Assembly (NCBI RefSeq): GCF_007994735.1
Contig: NZ_VOIL01000001.1
Coordinates: 1,984,001-2,048,000, forward strand
DNA: 64,000 bases
Reading direction: 5' to 3'
Source of the DNA: Nesterenkonia populi
GTDB taxonomy: Bacteria; Actinomycetota; Actinomycetes; Actinomycetales; Micrococcaceae
Positions within the stretch are counted from its first letter, which is position 1. Every line of letters starts with the position of its first letter. Shown here in pieces: positions 23,193 to 32,102 of the stretch. The notes under the pieces are model-generated. The model saw nothing but the letters and a program-made list of their open reading frames with translations. It was not told where the DNA came from and ran no database searches. The position numbers and the translations under genes were made by a program.

Positions 23193-24234
23193 GGCGGGTG
23201 AGCACCTCCTTGGCCTTCTCAGCGAGGGAATTGGCGTGAACAGCCGCACGGCGGGCTTTCTTCCCGGTGACGCTGCGGGTCTTCAGGGTCTCGTCGTCCC
23301 ATACGGCGTCGTCGTTGTAGGCCGCCCAGGCCGCCTTGTCCTCCGGGGAGGGCTCGGAGACCTTCTCCCGCTTGGCCAGGGTGAGCGGTGTCTGGTCGTC
23401 GGCGAGCCGGCGGGCGGAGAGCAGGAACCCGGTGTGGGCGACCATCCGGTGGTCGGGGCGCACGGCGAGCCCGTCAAGGTGCCAGGTGCGCAGCATCGTC
23501 TCATGCGCTTCAGGCTCGGTGAACCCCTTGGAGGCGCGGATCTGCTCCGCCAGGCGGGAGAGCTGGGTGACAGTGGCCACGTAGGAGACCCATACCCCGC
23601 CGGGGGCGAGGACGGACTTCACGGTCTCGATGCACTCCCAGGGCGCGAGCATGTCGAGAATCACCCGGTCCACGCCGCCGGGCTCCTCAATCTCCAGGGC
23701 CTTCTGCTGCACATCCCCCTGGTGGACCTCCCAGCCGGGGTGGGACTGCCCAAAGAATGCCTCCACGTTGCCGACGGCGATGTCGGCGAACTCCTGGCGC
23801 CGCTCGTAGGAGTGAAGGGTGCCGGCGTCGCCGACAGCCCGAAGCAGACTGATGGAGAGAGCTCCGGAGCCGACGCCGGCCTCCACCACGTGGGCGCCGG
23901 GGAAGACGTCGGCGACTTGGACGATCTGGGCGGAGTCCTTGGGGTAGACCACGGTGGCGCCGCGGGGCATGGAGAGCACATAGTCGTTCAGCAGGGGTCG
24001 CAGCACCTGGTACTCGTAGCCTCTCTCGTTGGCGACGACGATTCCCTCAGGCTGGCCGATCAGCAGGTCGTGGCGGAGCACCCCCTGGTGCGTGTGCCAC
24101 TCGCCTCCCTCGGCGAGGGTGATGGTGGAGGGCTTGCCCTTGCGGTCGATCAGCTGGACGCGCTGGCCGGGCATCAGGGGGCCCTTGCGCATGTGGGCGC
24201 CCACGGGCTGGGGGGAAGGCTGCGGGTTCGTCAT
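23179..24234 (-). CDS. trmI: tRNA (adenine-58 N1) methyltransferase TrmI
   Basis: 351 aa from ATG 24234, overlapping the HAD stop as TGATG. Methyltransferase fold with VVEAGVGSGALSISLLRAVG (SAM loop) and RVILDMLAPWECIETVKSVLAPGG, plus an N-terminal extension domain. TrmI makes m1A58 in tRNA T-loops. Its stop lies 14 bp inside the ARC coding region. The HAD-trmI-arc-dop-pup-pafA order is the conserved actinobacterial layout, missing prcBA only. Confidence 0.92.
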   Translation of the reverse strand: MTNPQPSPQPVGAHMRKGPLMPGQRVQLIDRKGKPSTITLAEGGEWHTHQGVLRHDLLIGQPEGIVVANERGYEYQVLRPLLNDYVLSMPRGATVVYPKDSAQIVQVADVFPGAHVVEAGVGSGALSISLLRAVGDAGTLHSYERRQEFADIAVGNVEAFFGQSHPGWEVHQGDVQQKALEIEEPGGVDRVILDMLAPWECIETVKSVLAPGGVWVSYVATVTQLSRLAEQIRASKGFTEPEAHETMLRTWHLDGLAVRPDHRMVAHTGFLLSARRLADDQTPLTLAKREKVSEPSPEDKAAWAAYNDDAVWDDETLKTRSVTGKKARRAAVHANSLAEKAKEVLTRRDRE

Positions 24235-24938
24235 CAGACGGCTGCCGGCTCTTTCGTCAGGAGGGTCTGCAGGTCCTCGGGACGGAGGCCGCTGAGGGTT
24301 TCGGCGAGGTGCCACCGGCCGGTCTCCGGCAGTGCGGAGCAGTGGGGCACGGCGAGGGTCACCAGCCCGGAGCCGACCGCGGCGGCGGTGCCGGGCACGG
24401 AGTCCTCGACGGCGATGCAGCGGTGCTTCTCCAAGGGGTGGCCGGTGCGTTCCTCGTGGTCGGCGGCCATCTTCTCGAAGCCGAGCTGATACGCCTCGGG
24501 GTCCGGCTTGCCGCGGGTGACCATGTCGCCTGAGACCACGAACTCAAGCTGCCCCTCGGGGAGCTGGTCGGCGATGACGGAGGCGAGGCGGCTCCAGGAC
24601 ATGGTCACCATGGCTTGGCGGATGCCGGCCTCATACAGGCTGCTGAGCAGCTCGCGGGCGCCGGGCCGCCACGGCACCTCCTCGGCGCAGCGGGCGATGA
24701 CCTGGTCCATCAGGTGCTCGACGATGGCGGTGGTCTCCATGCCTACTCCGGCCTGCTGCAGGATGGAGGCGCCGAACTCGAGCGCCTGGCCAACCAGCAG
24801 CTCAGCCTTGGCCTCGTTCCACTCGCCGCCCCAGGCCTCCACGAGCTGATACTCGGCCTCGATCCAGTAGGGCTCGGTGTCCACGAGGGTGCCGTCCATG
24901 TCCCAGAAGACCGCCTGCAGTGATGACATGCCATTCAT
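24234..24938 (-). CDS. HAD-superfamily hydrolase
   Basis: 234 aa. Motif I DMDGTLVDTE, motif II VTMS, motif III GKPDPEAYQ and motif IV AVEDSVPG are all present, with an alpha-helical cap between I and II, as in the beta-phosphoglucomutase-like subfamily. This gene commonly precedes trmI and arc in actinobacteria. Substrate unknown, probably a sugar or nucleotide phosphate. First gene of the block; divergent from the PAC2 gene. Confidence 0.85.
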   Translation of the reverse strand: MNGMSSLQAVFWDMDGTLVDTEPYWIEAEYQLVEAWGGEWNEAKAELLVGQALEFGASILQQAGVGMETTAIVEHLMDQVIARCAEEVPWRPGARELLSSLYEAGIRQAMVTMSWSRLASVIADQLPEGQLEFVVSGDMVTRGKPDPEAYQLGFEKMAADHEERTGHPLEKHRCIAVEDSVPGTAAAVGSGLVTLAVPHCSALPETGRWHLAETLSGLRPEDLQTLLTKEPAAV

Positions 24939-24969
24939 CCTACGGCTTCCTCGTTCAGCCCTGGCGCAC

Positions 24970-24975
24970 TAGTGT
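24970..24975 (+). promoter_or_regulatory. -10 element of a probable leaderless promoter for the PAC2 gene
   Basis: TAGTGT, 7 bases before the GTG start at 24983. No Shine-Dalgarno is present before that GTG. Placement of a TANNNT box 6-8 bases before the start codon is typical of leaderless mRNAs in actinobacteria. Confidence 0.45.
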
Positions 24976-24982
24976 GAAGAGC

Positions 24983-25948
24983 GTGAGCGAGGACTATTCA
25001 GAGGCTGAGGATCACCGGAGCCGGCACTCGGACTCCGAGCACCCGGACGCCCCGGCTGAGAGCGTCGACCGGGCGGAGCTGCTCGCCGCCCACCTGCGCC
25101 CGCTCATCGCGGACGGCTCTGAGGCGTCCCGCCGCCCCCGCATCATGGTGATGGCCTTCGAGGGCTGGAACGACGCCGGCGGGGCGGCCTCCGCGGCCAT
25201 CCGCACGGTGGCGTCCTCCCTGGAGGCTGAGGTGCTGGAGAAGCTCACGGAGGAGGAGTACTACGACTTCCAGTTCTCCCGGCCCAAGATTCTCCGGAAC
25301 CAGGGGCACCGGGAGATCATCTGGCCCTCCACCACGATCCTGCGGGCTGAGCAGCCCGGCGTGGGATTCGAGCTGCTGTTCGTCCACGGGGTTGAGCCCA
25401 GCTTCCGGTGGCAGTCCTACACCGCGGACCTGCTGACCAAGGCAGCCGAGTACGATGTCGACGCCGTCGTGCTCATGGGTGCGCTGCTCGCCGACGTCCC
25501 GCACACACGCCCCATTCCGGCGTCGTTCTCCGCCGAGGACGAGACCCTGCAGGAGGCGATCGACGTCGACTCCCCCACCTATGAGGGGCCTACTGGAATC
25601 GTGGGGGTCCTCGCCCACACCGCATACCAGGCAGGCATCCCGGCGATCTCCCTCTGGGCTGCGGTTCCTCACTATGTGGGCCAAGCCCCCTCGCCGAAGG
25701 CTCAGCTGGCGCTGATGCGGAAGCTTGAGGAGCTGCTGGGCTTGGGCCTGGAGACCGGTGAGCTCGCTGAGGACGCGGCCGCCTGGGAGCGGGGGGTGGA
25801 CGAGCTGGCTGAGGACGACACCGAGATCGGCGACTACGTGAAGCGCCTCGAAGAGGCCACTGACACCACCAACCTCCCGGAGGCCTCAGGCGACGCGATC
25901 GCCGAGGAGTTCGAGCGCTACCTCAGACGGAGACGGCCTCCTGAATAG
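24983..25948 (+). CDS. PAC2-family protein
   Basis: 321 aa from GTG 24983 (an in-frame GTG at 24974 is possible). Contains the PAC2-fold features PRIMVMAFEGWNDAGGAASAAI, VLMGALLADVPHTRPIPA and GVLAHTAYQAGIPAISLWAAVPHYVG. The family is named for similarity to eukaryotic proteasome assembly chaperone 2 and is found in actinobacteria and archaea. Its biochemical role is unknown, so a link to protein turnover is only suggestive despite its position beside the Pup locus. The C-terminus is acidic and helical. Confidence 0.85.
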   Translation: MSEDYSEAEDHRSRHSDSEHPDAPAESVDRAELLAAHLRPLIADGSEASRRPRIMVMAFEGWNDAGGAASAAIRTVASSLEAEVLEKLTEEEYYDFQFSRPKILRNQGHREIIWPSTTILRAEQPGVGFELLFVHGVEPSFRWQSYTADLLTKAAEYDVDAVVLMGALLADVPHTRPIPASFSAEDETLQEAIDVDSPTYEGPTGIVGVLAHTAYQAGIPAISLWAAVPHYVGQAPSPKAQLALMRKLEELLGLGLETGELAEDAAAWERGVDELAEDDTEIGDYVKRLEEATDTTNLPEASGDAIAEEFERYLRRRRPPE

Positions 25949-25962
25949 ACCGCGGCGTTCCT

Positions 25963-25985
25963 GGCCGGCGCCGGCGGCACCGGCC
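25963..25985. terminator. GC hairpin between convergent PAC2 and mshC
   Basis: GGCCGG...CCGGCC with an 11-base loop, in the 53-bp gap between convergent stops. Weak but placed to serve both genes. Confidence 0.35.
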
Positions 25986-26001
25986 TTCGCACCTGCGGCA
26001 G

Positions 26002-27273
26002 CTACACTCCCAGGTCCAGTCCGAGGAGGGCGTCGACGACATCACGGGCTTGGGTCCCAGAGGTTCCGCGGGCAAAGTGCCCGTCGGCCCAGAGGTCGAG
26101 GATGTCCAAGGCGGCGGGGGCGTTGAGATCACCGGCGAGGGCTGACATCAGCGAATACTGCAGCTCACTGGGCCGGCCGGCATCGCCCGCGTCCTCTGGA
26201 GCCTCGGCGAGGGCCTGCTTCCACCGGCCGAGCCGGGTCTCAGCGGCGGCGAGCTCGTCGGCGGTGAAGCTCCAGTCCGTGCGCCAGTGGTGGCTGAGCA
26301 GCAGCGCGCGGATGGCCTGCGGGTCGTTGCCTGCGGCGGTGAGCTGGGAGACCAGCACGAGGTTGCGCAGGGATTTGGACATCTTCTCCCCGTCGAGGCC
26401 GACCATCCCGGTGTGCACGTAGTGCTCAGCCAGCGGCGTCTCATCCGCGGCGGTGGCGTGGGCCGCGGAGAACTCGTGGTGGGGGAACCGCAGGTCGGAG
26501 CCGCCGCCCTGGACGGTGAAGGGTGCGGGCAGGTGCCTGCGGGCGATCACGGAGCATTCGATGTGCCAGCCCGGGCGGCCCTCCCCCAGGCTGCGGCCGT
26601 CCCAGTGGGGCTCGCCCCGGCGGCGGGCCCGCCAGAGCAGGGGGTCAAGAGGGTCGCGCTTTCCGGGCCGGTCAGGGTCTCCGCCGCGCTCCGGGAACAG
26701 CTCCTCCATAGCGGGCCGCTCGTAGCCGCCGATGCTGCCGAGCCGCCAGTCGGTGCGGTCCTCAGCGGCGGCGATGTCGAAGTAGTAGTCGGGGCCCTCG
26801 GCGTCCTCGGCGGGCACCTGGTAGGCGATGCCGAGCTCTGCGAGCTTCTCCACGTCTTCGACCACCCCGGGGATCATCTCGACCGCACCCATATAGGTGG
26901 TGGGAGGGATGACGCGCAGGGCCTCCATGTCGGAGCGGAAGAGCTCGGTCTGCGATTCGGCGAGCTCCCTCCAGTCCGTCCCGGTGGCCTCGGCGCGCTC
27001 CAGCAGGGGGTCGTCAATGTCGGTGACGTTCTGCACGTAGTTGACATCCAGCCCGCAGGCGCGCCAATACCGGACGAGCAGGTCGAACTGCACGTAGGTG
27101 TTGGCGTGGCCGAGGTGGGTGGCGTCGTAGGGGGTGATCCCGCAGACGTACAGGGAGGCGAGCCCTCGGGGGGATGTGACCGGGACGGTGGTGCCTGCCG
27201 GGGTGCTGTGAATCTCGAGCGTCTGCTCCAGCGGGGGCAGGGAGGGCACGGGCGGCGCGGGCCACGATCTCAC
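26002..27273 (-). CDS. mshC: cysteine:1D-myo-inositol 2-amino-2-deoxy-glucopyranoside ligase (mycothiol synthesis)
   Basis: 423 aa from GTG 27273 (MRSW start typical of MshC). Class I synthetase fold: HIGH-like motif THLGHANTYV in LYVCGITPYDATHLGHA, KMSKS, and the zinc-binding cysteine of VCGITPYDA. The family joins cysteine to GlcN-Ins in the third step of mycothiol biosynthesis. It is shorter than CysRS, with no C-terminal anticodon domain. Mycothiol is specific to actinobacteria. The gene is followed by a possible terminator. Confidence 0.95.
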   Translation of the reverse strand: MRSWPAPPVPSLPPLEQTLEIHSTPAGTTVPVTSPRGLASLYVCGITPYDATHLGHANTYVQFDLLVRYWRACGLDVNYVQNVTDIDDPLLERAEATGTDWRELAESQTELFRSDMEALRVIPPTTYMGAVEMIPGVVEDVEKLAELGIAYQVPAEDAEGPDYYFDIAAAEDRTDWRLGSIGGYERPAMEELFPERGGDPDRPGKRDPLDPLLWRARRRGEPHWDGRSLGEGRPGWHIECSVIARRHLPAPFTVQGGGSDLRFPHHEFSAAHATAADETPLAEHYVHTGMVGLDGEKMSKSLRNLVLVSQLTAAGNDPQAIRALLLSHHWRTDWSFTADELAAAETRLGRWKQALAEAPEDAGDAGRPSELQYSLMSALAGDLNAPAALDILDLWADGHFARGTSGTQARDVVDALLGLDLGV

Positions 27274-27377
27274 GCGGGGTACGTCCTAACGGTCAGGCGA
27301 CAGGTCCAGAGGGGGCAACTCGGTGAGGGGGCCGCGCATTCCGAACCGCTCAGTGCGGGGCGCGCTGCCGGGACTGC

Positions 27378-27650
27378 TCAGTCGTCGCTGAGCTCGTCGA
27401 GGTCCTCTTCCTCGTCCTCGTCGTCGAGGACGTCATCCACCTCGGACTCCTCGTCGTAGAGGTCGAGCGGGGTGACCTCCCCCGTGGCGGCGAAGAGCGC
27501 ATCCTCGTAGGCCTCGAAGGCGTCCCCGATGGAGTAGAAGGCCTTCTCCACGGCAGGGTCCTCCTCGCCGCGTCGGTTGACGGCGGCGGAGAGGTGCTCC
27601 CCGAGCGCGTCGGTGAAGGCATTCAGGGCGATGCGGGGATCTGCGCTCAT
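27378..27650 (-). CDS. acidic hypothetical protein (90 aa)
   Basis: 90 aa from ATG 27650. The N-terminal half is helical (RIALNAFTDALGEHLSAAVNRRG; KAFYSIGDAFEAYEDALFAATG) and the last 25 residues are nearly all Asp/Glu. It appears conserved in related Micrococcaceae from memory, with no known function. It sits between mshC (104 bp) and DUF5703 (75 bp), in the same direction. Confidence 0.6.
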   Translation of the reverse strand: MSADPRIALNAFTDALGEHLSAAVNRRGEEDPAVEKAFYSIGDAFEAYEDALFAATGEVTPLDLYDEESEVDDVLDDEDEEEDLDELSDD

Positions 27651-27724
27651 GCGGCCAACACTATCAACGCTTCAGCCGCCCCGGTAAGCCCCTTCTTCAG
27701 GGGTCGGTGCAGTCTTGATCCTGG

Positions 27725-27970
27725 TCAGATGGTGCGGCGGACTCGCATGAGACGGCGCCTCAGCCAGTATTTGCGGACCCCGCCGGTGTAGAGGGCGCTG
27801 CGTCGAAGCTCCCAGCGGCCGTACTCGGCGTGGTCGATGACCTGCCGCCGCACTTCGGCCAGGGATTGACGGGGCTGGCAGGTCAGGACCATGTACTCCC
27901 ACCCGGTGCCGTTCTCGTTCTCCTGGGTGTACCGGCTCTCCACGGGCTGCGTCGCGGGCTGCTGCGGCAT
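27725..27970 (-). CDS. DUF5703 family protein
   Basis: 81 aa from ATG 27970, with GAAGGAG 5 bases upstream. The region WEYMVLTCQPRQSLAEVRRQVIDHAEYGRWELRRSALYTGGVRKYWLRRR is characteristic of DUF5703, a small conserved actinobacterial protein of unknown function. It is co-directional with and adjacent to the M20 peptidase, a pairing I know from other actinobacteria. Confidence 0.75.
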   Translation of the reverse strand: MPQQPATQPVESRYTQENENGTGWEYMVLTCQPRQSLAEVRRQVIDHAEYGRWELRRSALYTGGVRKYWLRRRLMRVRRTI

Positions 27971-28020
27971 GGGCACTCCTTCACCTGTGACTGCGACGTC
28001 GTGCTTGGCAGCCCACACTA

Positions 28021-29340
28021 CTACTGCTGGACCAGGAACCGATGAAGCGTGCGGACCCCGAATCTCAGGGAGTCCACGGGGACGCGTTCGTCGACGCCGT
28101 GGAACATTCCGGTGAAGTCCAGCTCGGCGGGCAGCTGCAGCGGGGCGAATCCGTAGCCGGCGATGCCGAGAGACGCCAGATGCTTGTTGTCGGTGCCTCC
28201 GCCGAGCATGTACGGCAGCACGACGGCCTCGGGGTCCTCCTCCTTCAGCACGGCGACCATCTGCTCCACCAGAGCCCCGGAGAACGGCAGCTCCAGGGAG
28301 CGCCCCTCATTGAGCAGGTCGAACCGGACCTTCTCCCCGGCGAGCTCCCGCAGCACGGCGGCGACCTTCTCGTCCTGCTCGGGCAGGGTGCGAACGTCCA
28401 CCAGGGCGGTGGCCTCGCCCGGGACCACATTGTGCTTGTACCCGGCCTCCAGCAGTGTGGGGTTGGAGGTGTTCTGCAGGGTGGCTGCGACGAACTTGGC
28501 GGTGGAGCCGAGCACGTCCAGCAGCGGCTGGGGATCATCCTCTTCGAAGGGGATGCCTGTGATCTCAGAGAGCTGCTCGAACAGCGCCCGCGTGGTCTTG
28601 GTGTATTCGACGGGCCACTGGTGCCGGCCGATGGCGGCGACCGCCTCGGCGAGGGTGACCACGGGGTTGTCCTGCTGGACCGCTGAGCCGTGCCCGGCGG
28701 TGCCCTCGGCAGTCATCTTGGTCCAGTGCAGCCCCTTCTCCCCGGTCTGGATGAGGTAGGCGCGCTGCCCGGCGATGTCGGTGGAGAACCCCCCGACCTC
28801 ACTGACGGCCTCAGTGGCACCTTTGAAGGCCTCAGGGTGGTTCTTGACCATCCATCCTGCCCCGTAGGTGCCGTTGTCCTCCTCGTCGGCGAAGAACGCG
28901 AAGATGAGGTCGCGCTGAGGGCGCTGGCCTTCGCGGTGCATGCGCAGCATGGAGGCGAGGATCATCGCGTCCATGTTCTTCATGTCGACGGCGCCGCGTC
29001 CCCAGATGAGACCGTCGCGGAGCTCCGCGGCGAAGGGGTCCACCTGCCAGTCCTCGGCCTGGGCAGGGACAACATCAAGGTGCCCGTGGGTGACGAGCGC
29101 ACCGGCGTCGGGGTCGGTGCCCTGCATCCGGGCGACGACGTTGGCGCGATGGGGAGCGGATTCGTAGATGGTGGGCTCGAGGCCCGCCTGCCGCATGATG
29201 TTCGCGCAGTATTCGGCGGCGTCGCGCTCTCCGTTGGACCGGCCTTCGCCCCAGTTCTGGGTGTCGATGCGGATGAGGTCACGGCAGAAGTCGACGACGT
29301 CGTCCTCGGCCTGGGCAGCGGGGAGCACAGTTTCAGCCAT
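28021..29340 (-). CDS. M20/M25/M40-family metallopeptidase
   Basis: 439 aa from ATG 29340; an upstream in-frame start at 29352 adds four residues. Zinc ligands and catalytic residues are visible in THGHLDVVP (His, Asp), WGRGAVDMK (Asp), ADEEDNGTYGAGW (Glu pair) and HGVDERVPVDSLRFG (His and Glu near the C-terminus). A dimerisation lid domain is present in the middle. Likely a dipeptidase or deacylase acting on small peptides in the cytoplasm; substrate unknown. Confidence 0.85.
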   Translation of the reverse strand: MAETVLPAAQAEDDVVDFCRDLIRIDTQNWGEGRSNGERDAAEYCANIMRQAGLEPTIYESAPHRANVVARMQGTDPDAGALVTHGHLDVVPAQAEDWQVDPFAAELRDGLIWGRGAVDMKNMDAMILASMLRMHREGQRPQRDLIFAFFADEEDNGTYGAGWMVKNHPEAFKGATEAVSEVGGFSTDIAGQRAYLIQTGEKGLHWTKMTAEGTAGHGSAVQQDNPVVTLAEAVAAIGRHQWPVEYTKTTRALFEQLSEITGIPFEEDDPQPLLDVLGSTAKFVAATLQNTSNPTLLEAGYKHNVVPGEATALVDVRTLPEQDEKVAAVLRELAGEKVRFDLLNEGRSLELPFSGALVEQMVAVLKEEDPEAVVLPYMLGGGTDNKHLASLGIAGYGFAPLQLPAELDFTGMFHGVDERVPVDSLRFGVRTLHRFLVQQ

Positions 29341-29442
29341 GGGGTCCACCATAGATGGTGTGCCGGGCGGTCATGTCGTGACGGCCGCCTGATGCCTCCC
29401 GCGACAAGCGCCGGCTGGCCGATCCCTATGTAGGGTGAAGAT

Positions 29443-30324
29443 ATGCACTGCAACCCCTGGACGCCTGCACTCTCCGCGCTGGGCGTGGCGCTGCTGGTCT
29501 CAGCCTGCACGGCGGATCCCACCACATCGGAAGAGGAATCAGCTTCCGTCGATGGGGAAACACCACCCTCGGACGCGGCAACGAGCTCAAACGCCGAGGA
29601 ACAGACAGAGGGCCAAGACGGGGCTGCGCAGGCCGACGACATCTACGCAGACCCCTTGCCGCCAGGACGCGAAGACCCGCCGATCTATGATTACCAGGCG
29701 GTGCCCACCCCTGAAGCTCCGTTCGATCATGCGCCGCTCGAGCAGGCGTTTGCGGACGCTCTCGAAGACGGGGCCACGTCCGATGACTCCGGACTCATCG
29801 AACTTGAGCAGCCTGTCAAAGAGCTGACTGTCAACGGTGAAACCTTCACAGTTGATGGCGTGATCGACCCTGGAAGCGCAGAGCCCTTGTACGAGGACCA
29901 ACTCACACAGGACGGCGTGGGGCCGCTGGCGGAAGAGCTGACGGGGGTTCCGTGGCACGGTAGGCGACAGCACATTCTTGAAGGCAACGCCCCCGCCGTC
30001 AGTTGCGGCGAAGACACGGAGTCCCTCTGGGTCGCCTTCGACACTGACAAAGACCCCACATGCTTCGAGGAACCGGGTGGCGTCACTGACCCGTACTTTC
30101 GCGGGATCAGCGCTGTCTGCACTGCGGAGAGCTCCCCCAGCACCCGCACCCTCTATATGGGCTTTGGAGGCGAGCACTCATTTGCAGCCGAGTGGGGAGA
30201 TCGAACTGGCTGGGACATGATGTATCAGGGGCCTGACGTGGAAGGTGATAACAGCTGCTATGCCTTCACTCTCCCAGTTAGAGGGGCAACCACGGAGACC
30301 AGTGGCTCTGCCCTCTCCGAGTGA
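29443..30324 (+). CDS. lipoprotein, hypothetical
   Basis: 293 aa. A short signal peptide with lipobox VSAC (Cys ~residue 22) is followed by a ~70-residue Ser/Glu/Asp-rich linker. The mature domain carries four to five cysteines (VSCGEDTES, TCFEEPGG, AVCTAESS, NSCYAF), which could form disulfides. No family recognised. The start context is TAGGGT (29431-29436), 6 bases, then ATG, so the mRNA may be leaderless. It is followed by a strong bidirectional terminator (30478-30528). Confidence 0.65.
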   Translation: MHCNPWTPALSALGVALLVSACTADPTTSEEESASVDGETPPSDAATSSNAEEQTEGQDGAAQADDIYADPLPPGREDPPIYDYQAVPTPEAPFDHAPLEQAFADALEDGATSDDSGLIELEQPVKELTVNGETFTVDGVIDPGSAEPLYEDQLTQDGVGPLAEELTGVPWHGRRQHILEGNAPAVSCGEDTESLWVAFDTDKDPTCFEEPGGVTDPYFRGISAVCTAESSPSTRTLYMGFGGEHSFAAEWGDRTGWDMMYQGPDVEGDNSCYAFTLPVRGATTETSGSALSE

Positions 30325-30477
30325 ATAGGGAGCGCTGTGCTCCGACGCATTTGGCTCTATTCAGCACGAGGTCAGGCATCCCGTTGGAACCGAGCCTTTG
30401 CCGCCCATAAGGGAGCAGGTGGGCCATGCTCCGCGAGCACCGAAGACCAGCAGGTGAGACCTCACGTGCCCGTGCGG

Positions 30478-30528
30478 AAAAGAGCAGGGCCCCTGTCCGC
30501 AGCAATTCGGACAGGGGCCCTGCTCTTT
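30478..30528. terminator. 21-bp perfect hairpin between lipoprotein and tRNA-Leu
   Basis: AAAGAGCAGGGCC...GGCCCTGCTCTTT with an 8-base loop. Perfect symmetry and the A/T ends allow use in both directions: it can stop the plus-strand lipoprotein transcript and the minus-strand tRNA transcript. The preceding 30325-30477 shows nothing else. Confidence 0.75.
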
Positions 30529-30570
30529 GTCTGGCCTTCTCAGGCCGTTTTCCGATCAGATCGGAACCTG

Positions 30571-30657
30571 TGCGCGGAGGGGGACTTGAACCCCCACCCT
30601 CATTATTAGAGGACTAGCACCTCAAGCTAGCGCGTCTACCTATTCCGCCACCCGCGC
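30571..30657 (-). tRNA. tRNA-Leu(GAG)
   Basis: 87 nt with a 7-bp acceptor stem (GCGCGGG with TCCGCGC, one G-T), D-arm, anticodon stem CTAGC...GCTAG with loop carrying anticodon GAG, a long variable arm (class II, as in Leu) and a T-arm with GGTTCAAGTCC. The CCA end is not encoded. Transcribed towards the terminator at 30478-30528. Confidence 0.93.
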
Positions 30658-30740
30658 AGGTGGTGCGCTCCCGTTTTCAGAGCCAAGAAACTCTAGCACG
30701 AGAGCGCCTTCGACGGCGAATCATCGCCCTCGGAAGCTGC

Positions 30741-30998
30741 TTACTTCTTGCCGCCGAAGCCAGCGAAGCGCTTGTTGAACTTGTCCACACGGCCGGCGGA
30801 GTCCATGATCCGCTGCTTGCCCGTGTAGAACGGGTGAGAGGCCGCAGAAATCTCGACGTCGATCACCGGGTAGGTGTTGCCGTCCTCCCACTCCATGGTC
30901 TTCTGCGACGTGGCGGTGCTGCGGGTGAGCACCTTCTCGCCGGAGGAGAGGTCGTTGAAGATGACCGACTGGTACTGGGGGTGAATGTCCTTCTTCAT
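30741..30998 (-). CDS. rpmE2: 50S ribosomal protein L31, type B
   Basis: 85 aa. [28 protein letters not shown]...[29 protein letters not shown] is the L31 fold without the CxxC zinc ribbon, i.e. the zinc-independent type B. Such paralogues usually replace zinc-type L31 under zinc limitation and are often Zur-controlled; I see no clear Zur box upstream. RBS AAAAGGAC precedes the ATG. Confidence 0.95.
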   Translation of the reverse strand: MKKDIHPQYQSVIFNDLSSGEKVLTRSTATSQKTMEWEDGNTYPVIDVEISAASHPFYTGKQRIMDSAGRVDKFNKRFAGFGGKK

Positions 30999-31208
30999 GA
31001 TGATGTCCTTTTCTTGTGCCGCTGGTCTTCGGCGATCCGAAGCTGCCAGAAGCTAGGAAGCAAAAGTCTTATGAGCCTCTCGGCCAACGATCAATCGTAG
31101 CGCAGACTGGCCCGCTCCCCCAATCGCCCAGGAGAGTGTGCGCCCAGCTGGGCCCCAACGCGCCCCTCTTCTACGAATGGGCACCCGACGCGGTGCACGC
31201 CGCGCTGC

Positions 31209-32102
31209 TCAGCTGAGGAGCAGGTCGTTGAGCATCACGCCGAGAGCCACCAGGCCGAGCAGGATGATCACGGTGCGCAGCACGATGGGGCTGAGACGCC
31301 GTCCCACCCAGGCGCCGATCAGACCGCCGAGGGTCGAGCCGACGGCGATCACCAGTACCACGCCCCAGAGGATCACCCGGTCGTCGGGATCGCGGATCAG
31401 ATAGTCAACGATGATGTAGCTGACGGCGGCGGTGAGGTTCACGAAGGCCACCAGCAGGTTCTTCACCCCGTTGGCGTGCTGAATCGTTGCGGAGAGGAAG
31501 ATGCCCAGCACCGCCATCAGCAGGATTCCCTGGGCGGCCACAAAGTAGCCGCCGTAGATGCCCGCGAGGAACACCAGCAGGATCAGCGGCCAGCTCACCG
31601 AGTCAGAGGCCTTCTGCGCAGCGACCTCCGGAGGGTCATCCGGCTGCGGAGTGTCCGGGTCCGGGTCCCCGGTGCGCTCAGCGGCCCGGCGCTTGACCCA
31701 CTTGGACAGCCTCGGCTGCGCGATCACCATCGCCAGGGAGATCACGATCAGCACCGGCGCCACTCGGCCGAAGACCTCCTCCGGAAGCGTGATCAGCAGG
31801 GTTGCTCCGATCACGCCGCCCAGGAACGAGGCCGGGATCAGCCGTCCCAGCACCGACTTCACCTGGATGACCTCGCGCCGGTATCCCCAAGCACCCGTGA
31901 AGTTGCCGGCGATGAGGCCCATCGCGTTGGAAACGGTCGCCGACACCGGCGGCACGCCCATCGCCACCAGCACGGGGAAGGTCACCAGAGTTCCGGACCC
32001 CACCACGGTATTGATGGCCCCGGCCCAGACAGCGGCCAGCAGGATCAGGGCGAGGAAGCCTATCCCCAGACCGTGGACCTCAAAATCCAGCAGCGCCTCC
32101 AT
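31209..32102 (-). CDS. TauE/SafE-family permease
   Basis: 297 aa with about eight hydrophobic helices in two repeats; AINTVVGSGTLVTFPVLVAMGVPPVSATVSNAMGLI and GIYGGYFVAAQGILLMAVLG are diagnostic of the TauE/SafE family (putative sulfite or sulfonate export). A charged, proline-rich loop separates the halves. Its ATG overlaps the stop of the ABC ATPase (TGATG), so the two are coupled. Substrate unknown. Confidence 0.75.
   Translation of the reverse strand: MEALLDFEVHGLGIGFLALILLAAVWAGAINTVVGSGTLVTFPVLVAMGVPPVSATVSNAMGLIAGNFTGAWGYRREVIQVKSVLGRLIPASFLGGVIGATLLITLPEEVFGRVAPVLIVISLAMVIAQPRLSKWVKRRAAERTGDPDPDTPQPDDPPEVAAQKASDSVSWPLILLVFLAGIYGGYFVAAQGILLMAVLGIFLSATIQHANGVKNLLVAFVNLTAAVSYIIVDYLIRDPDDRVILWGVVLVIAVGSTLGGLIGAWVGRRLSPIVLRTVIILLGLVALGVMLNDLLLS

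Noticed and set aside
31000..31208. Zur box before the type B L31 gene
   Set aside because: No TGATAATCA-type palindrome was visible, although zinc control is common for this paralogue.
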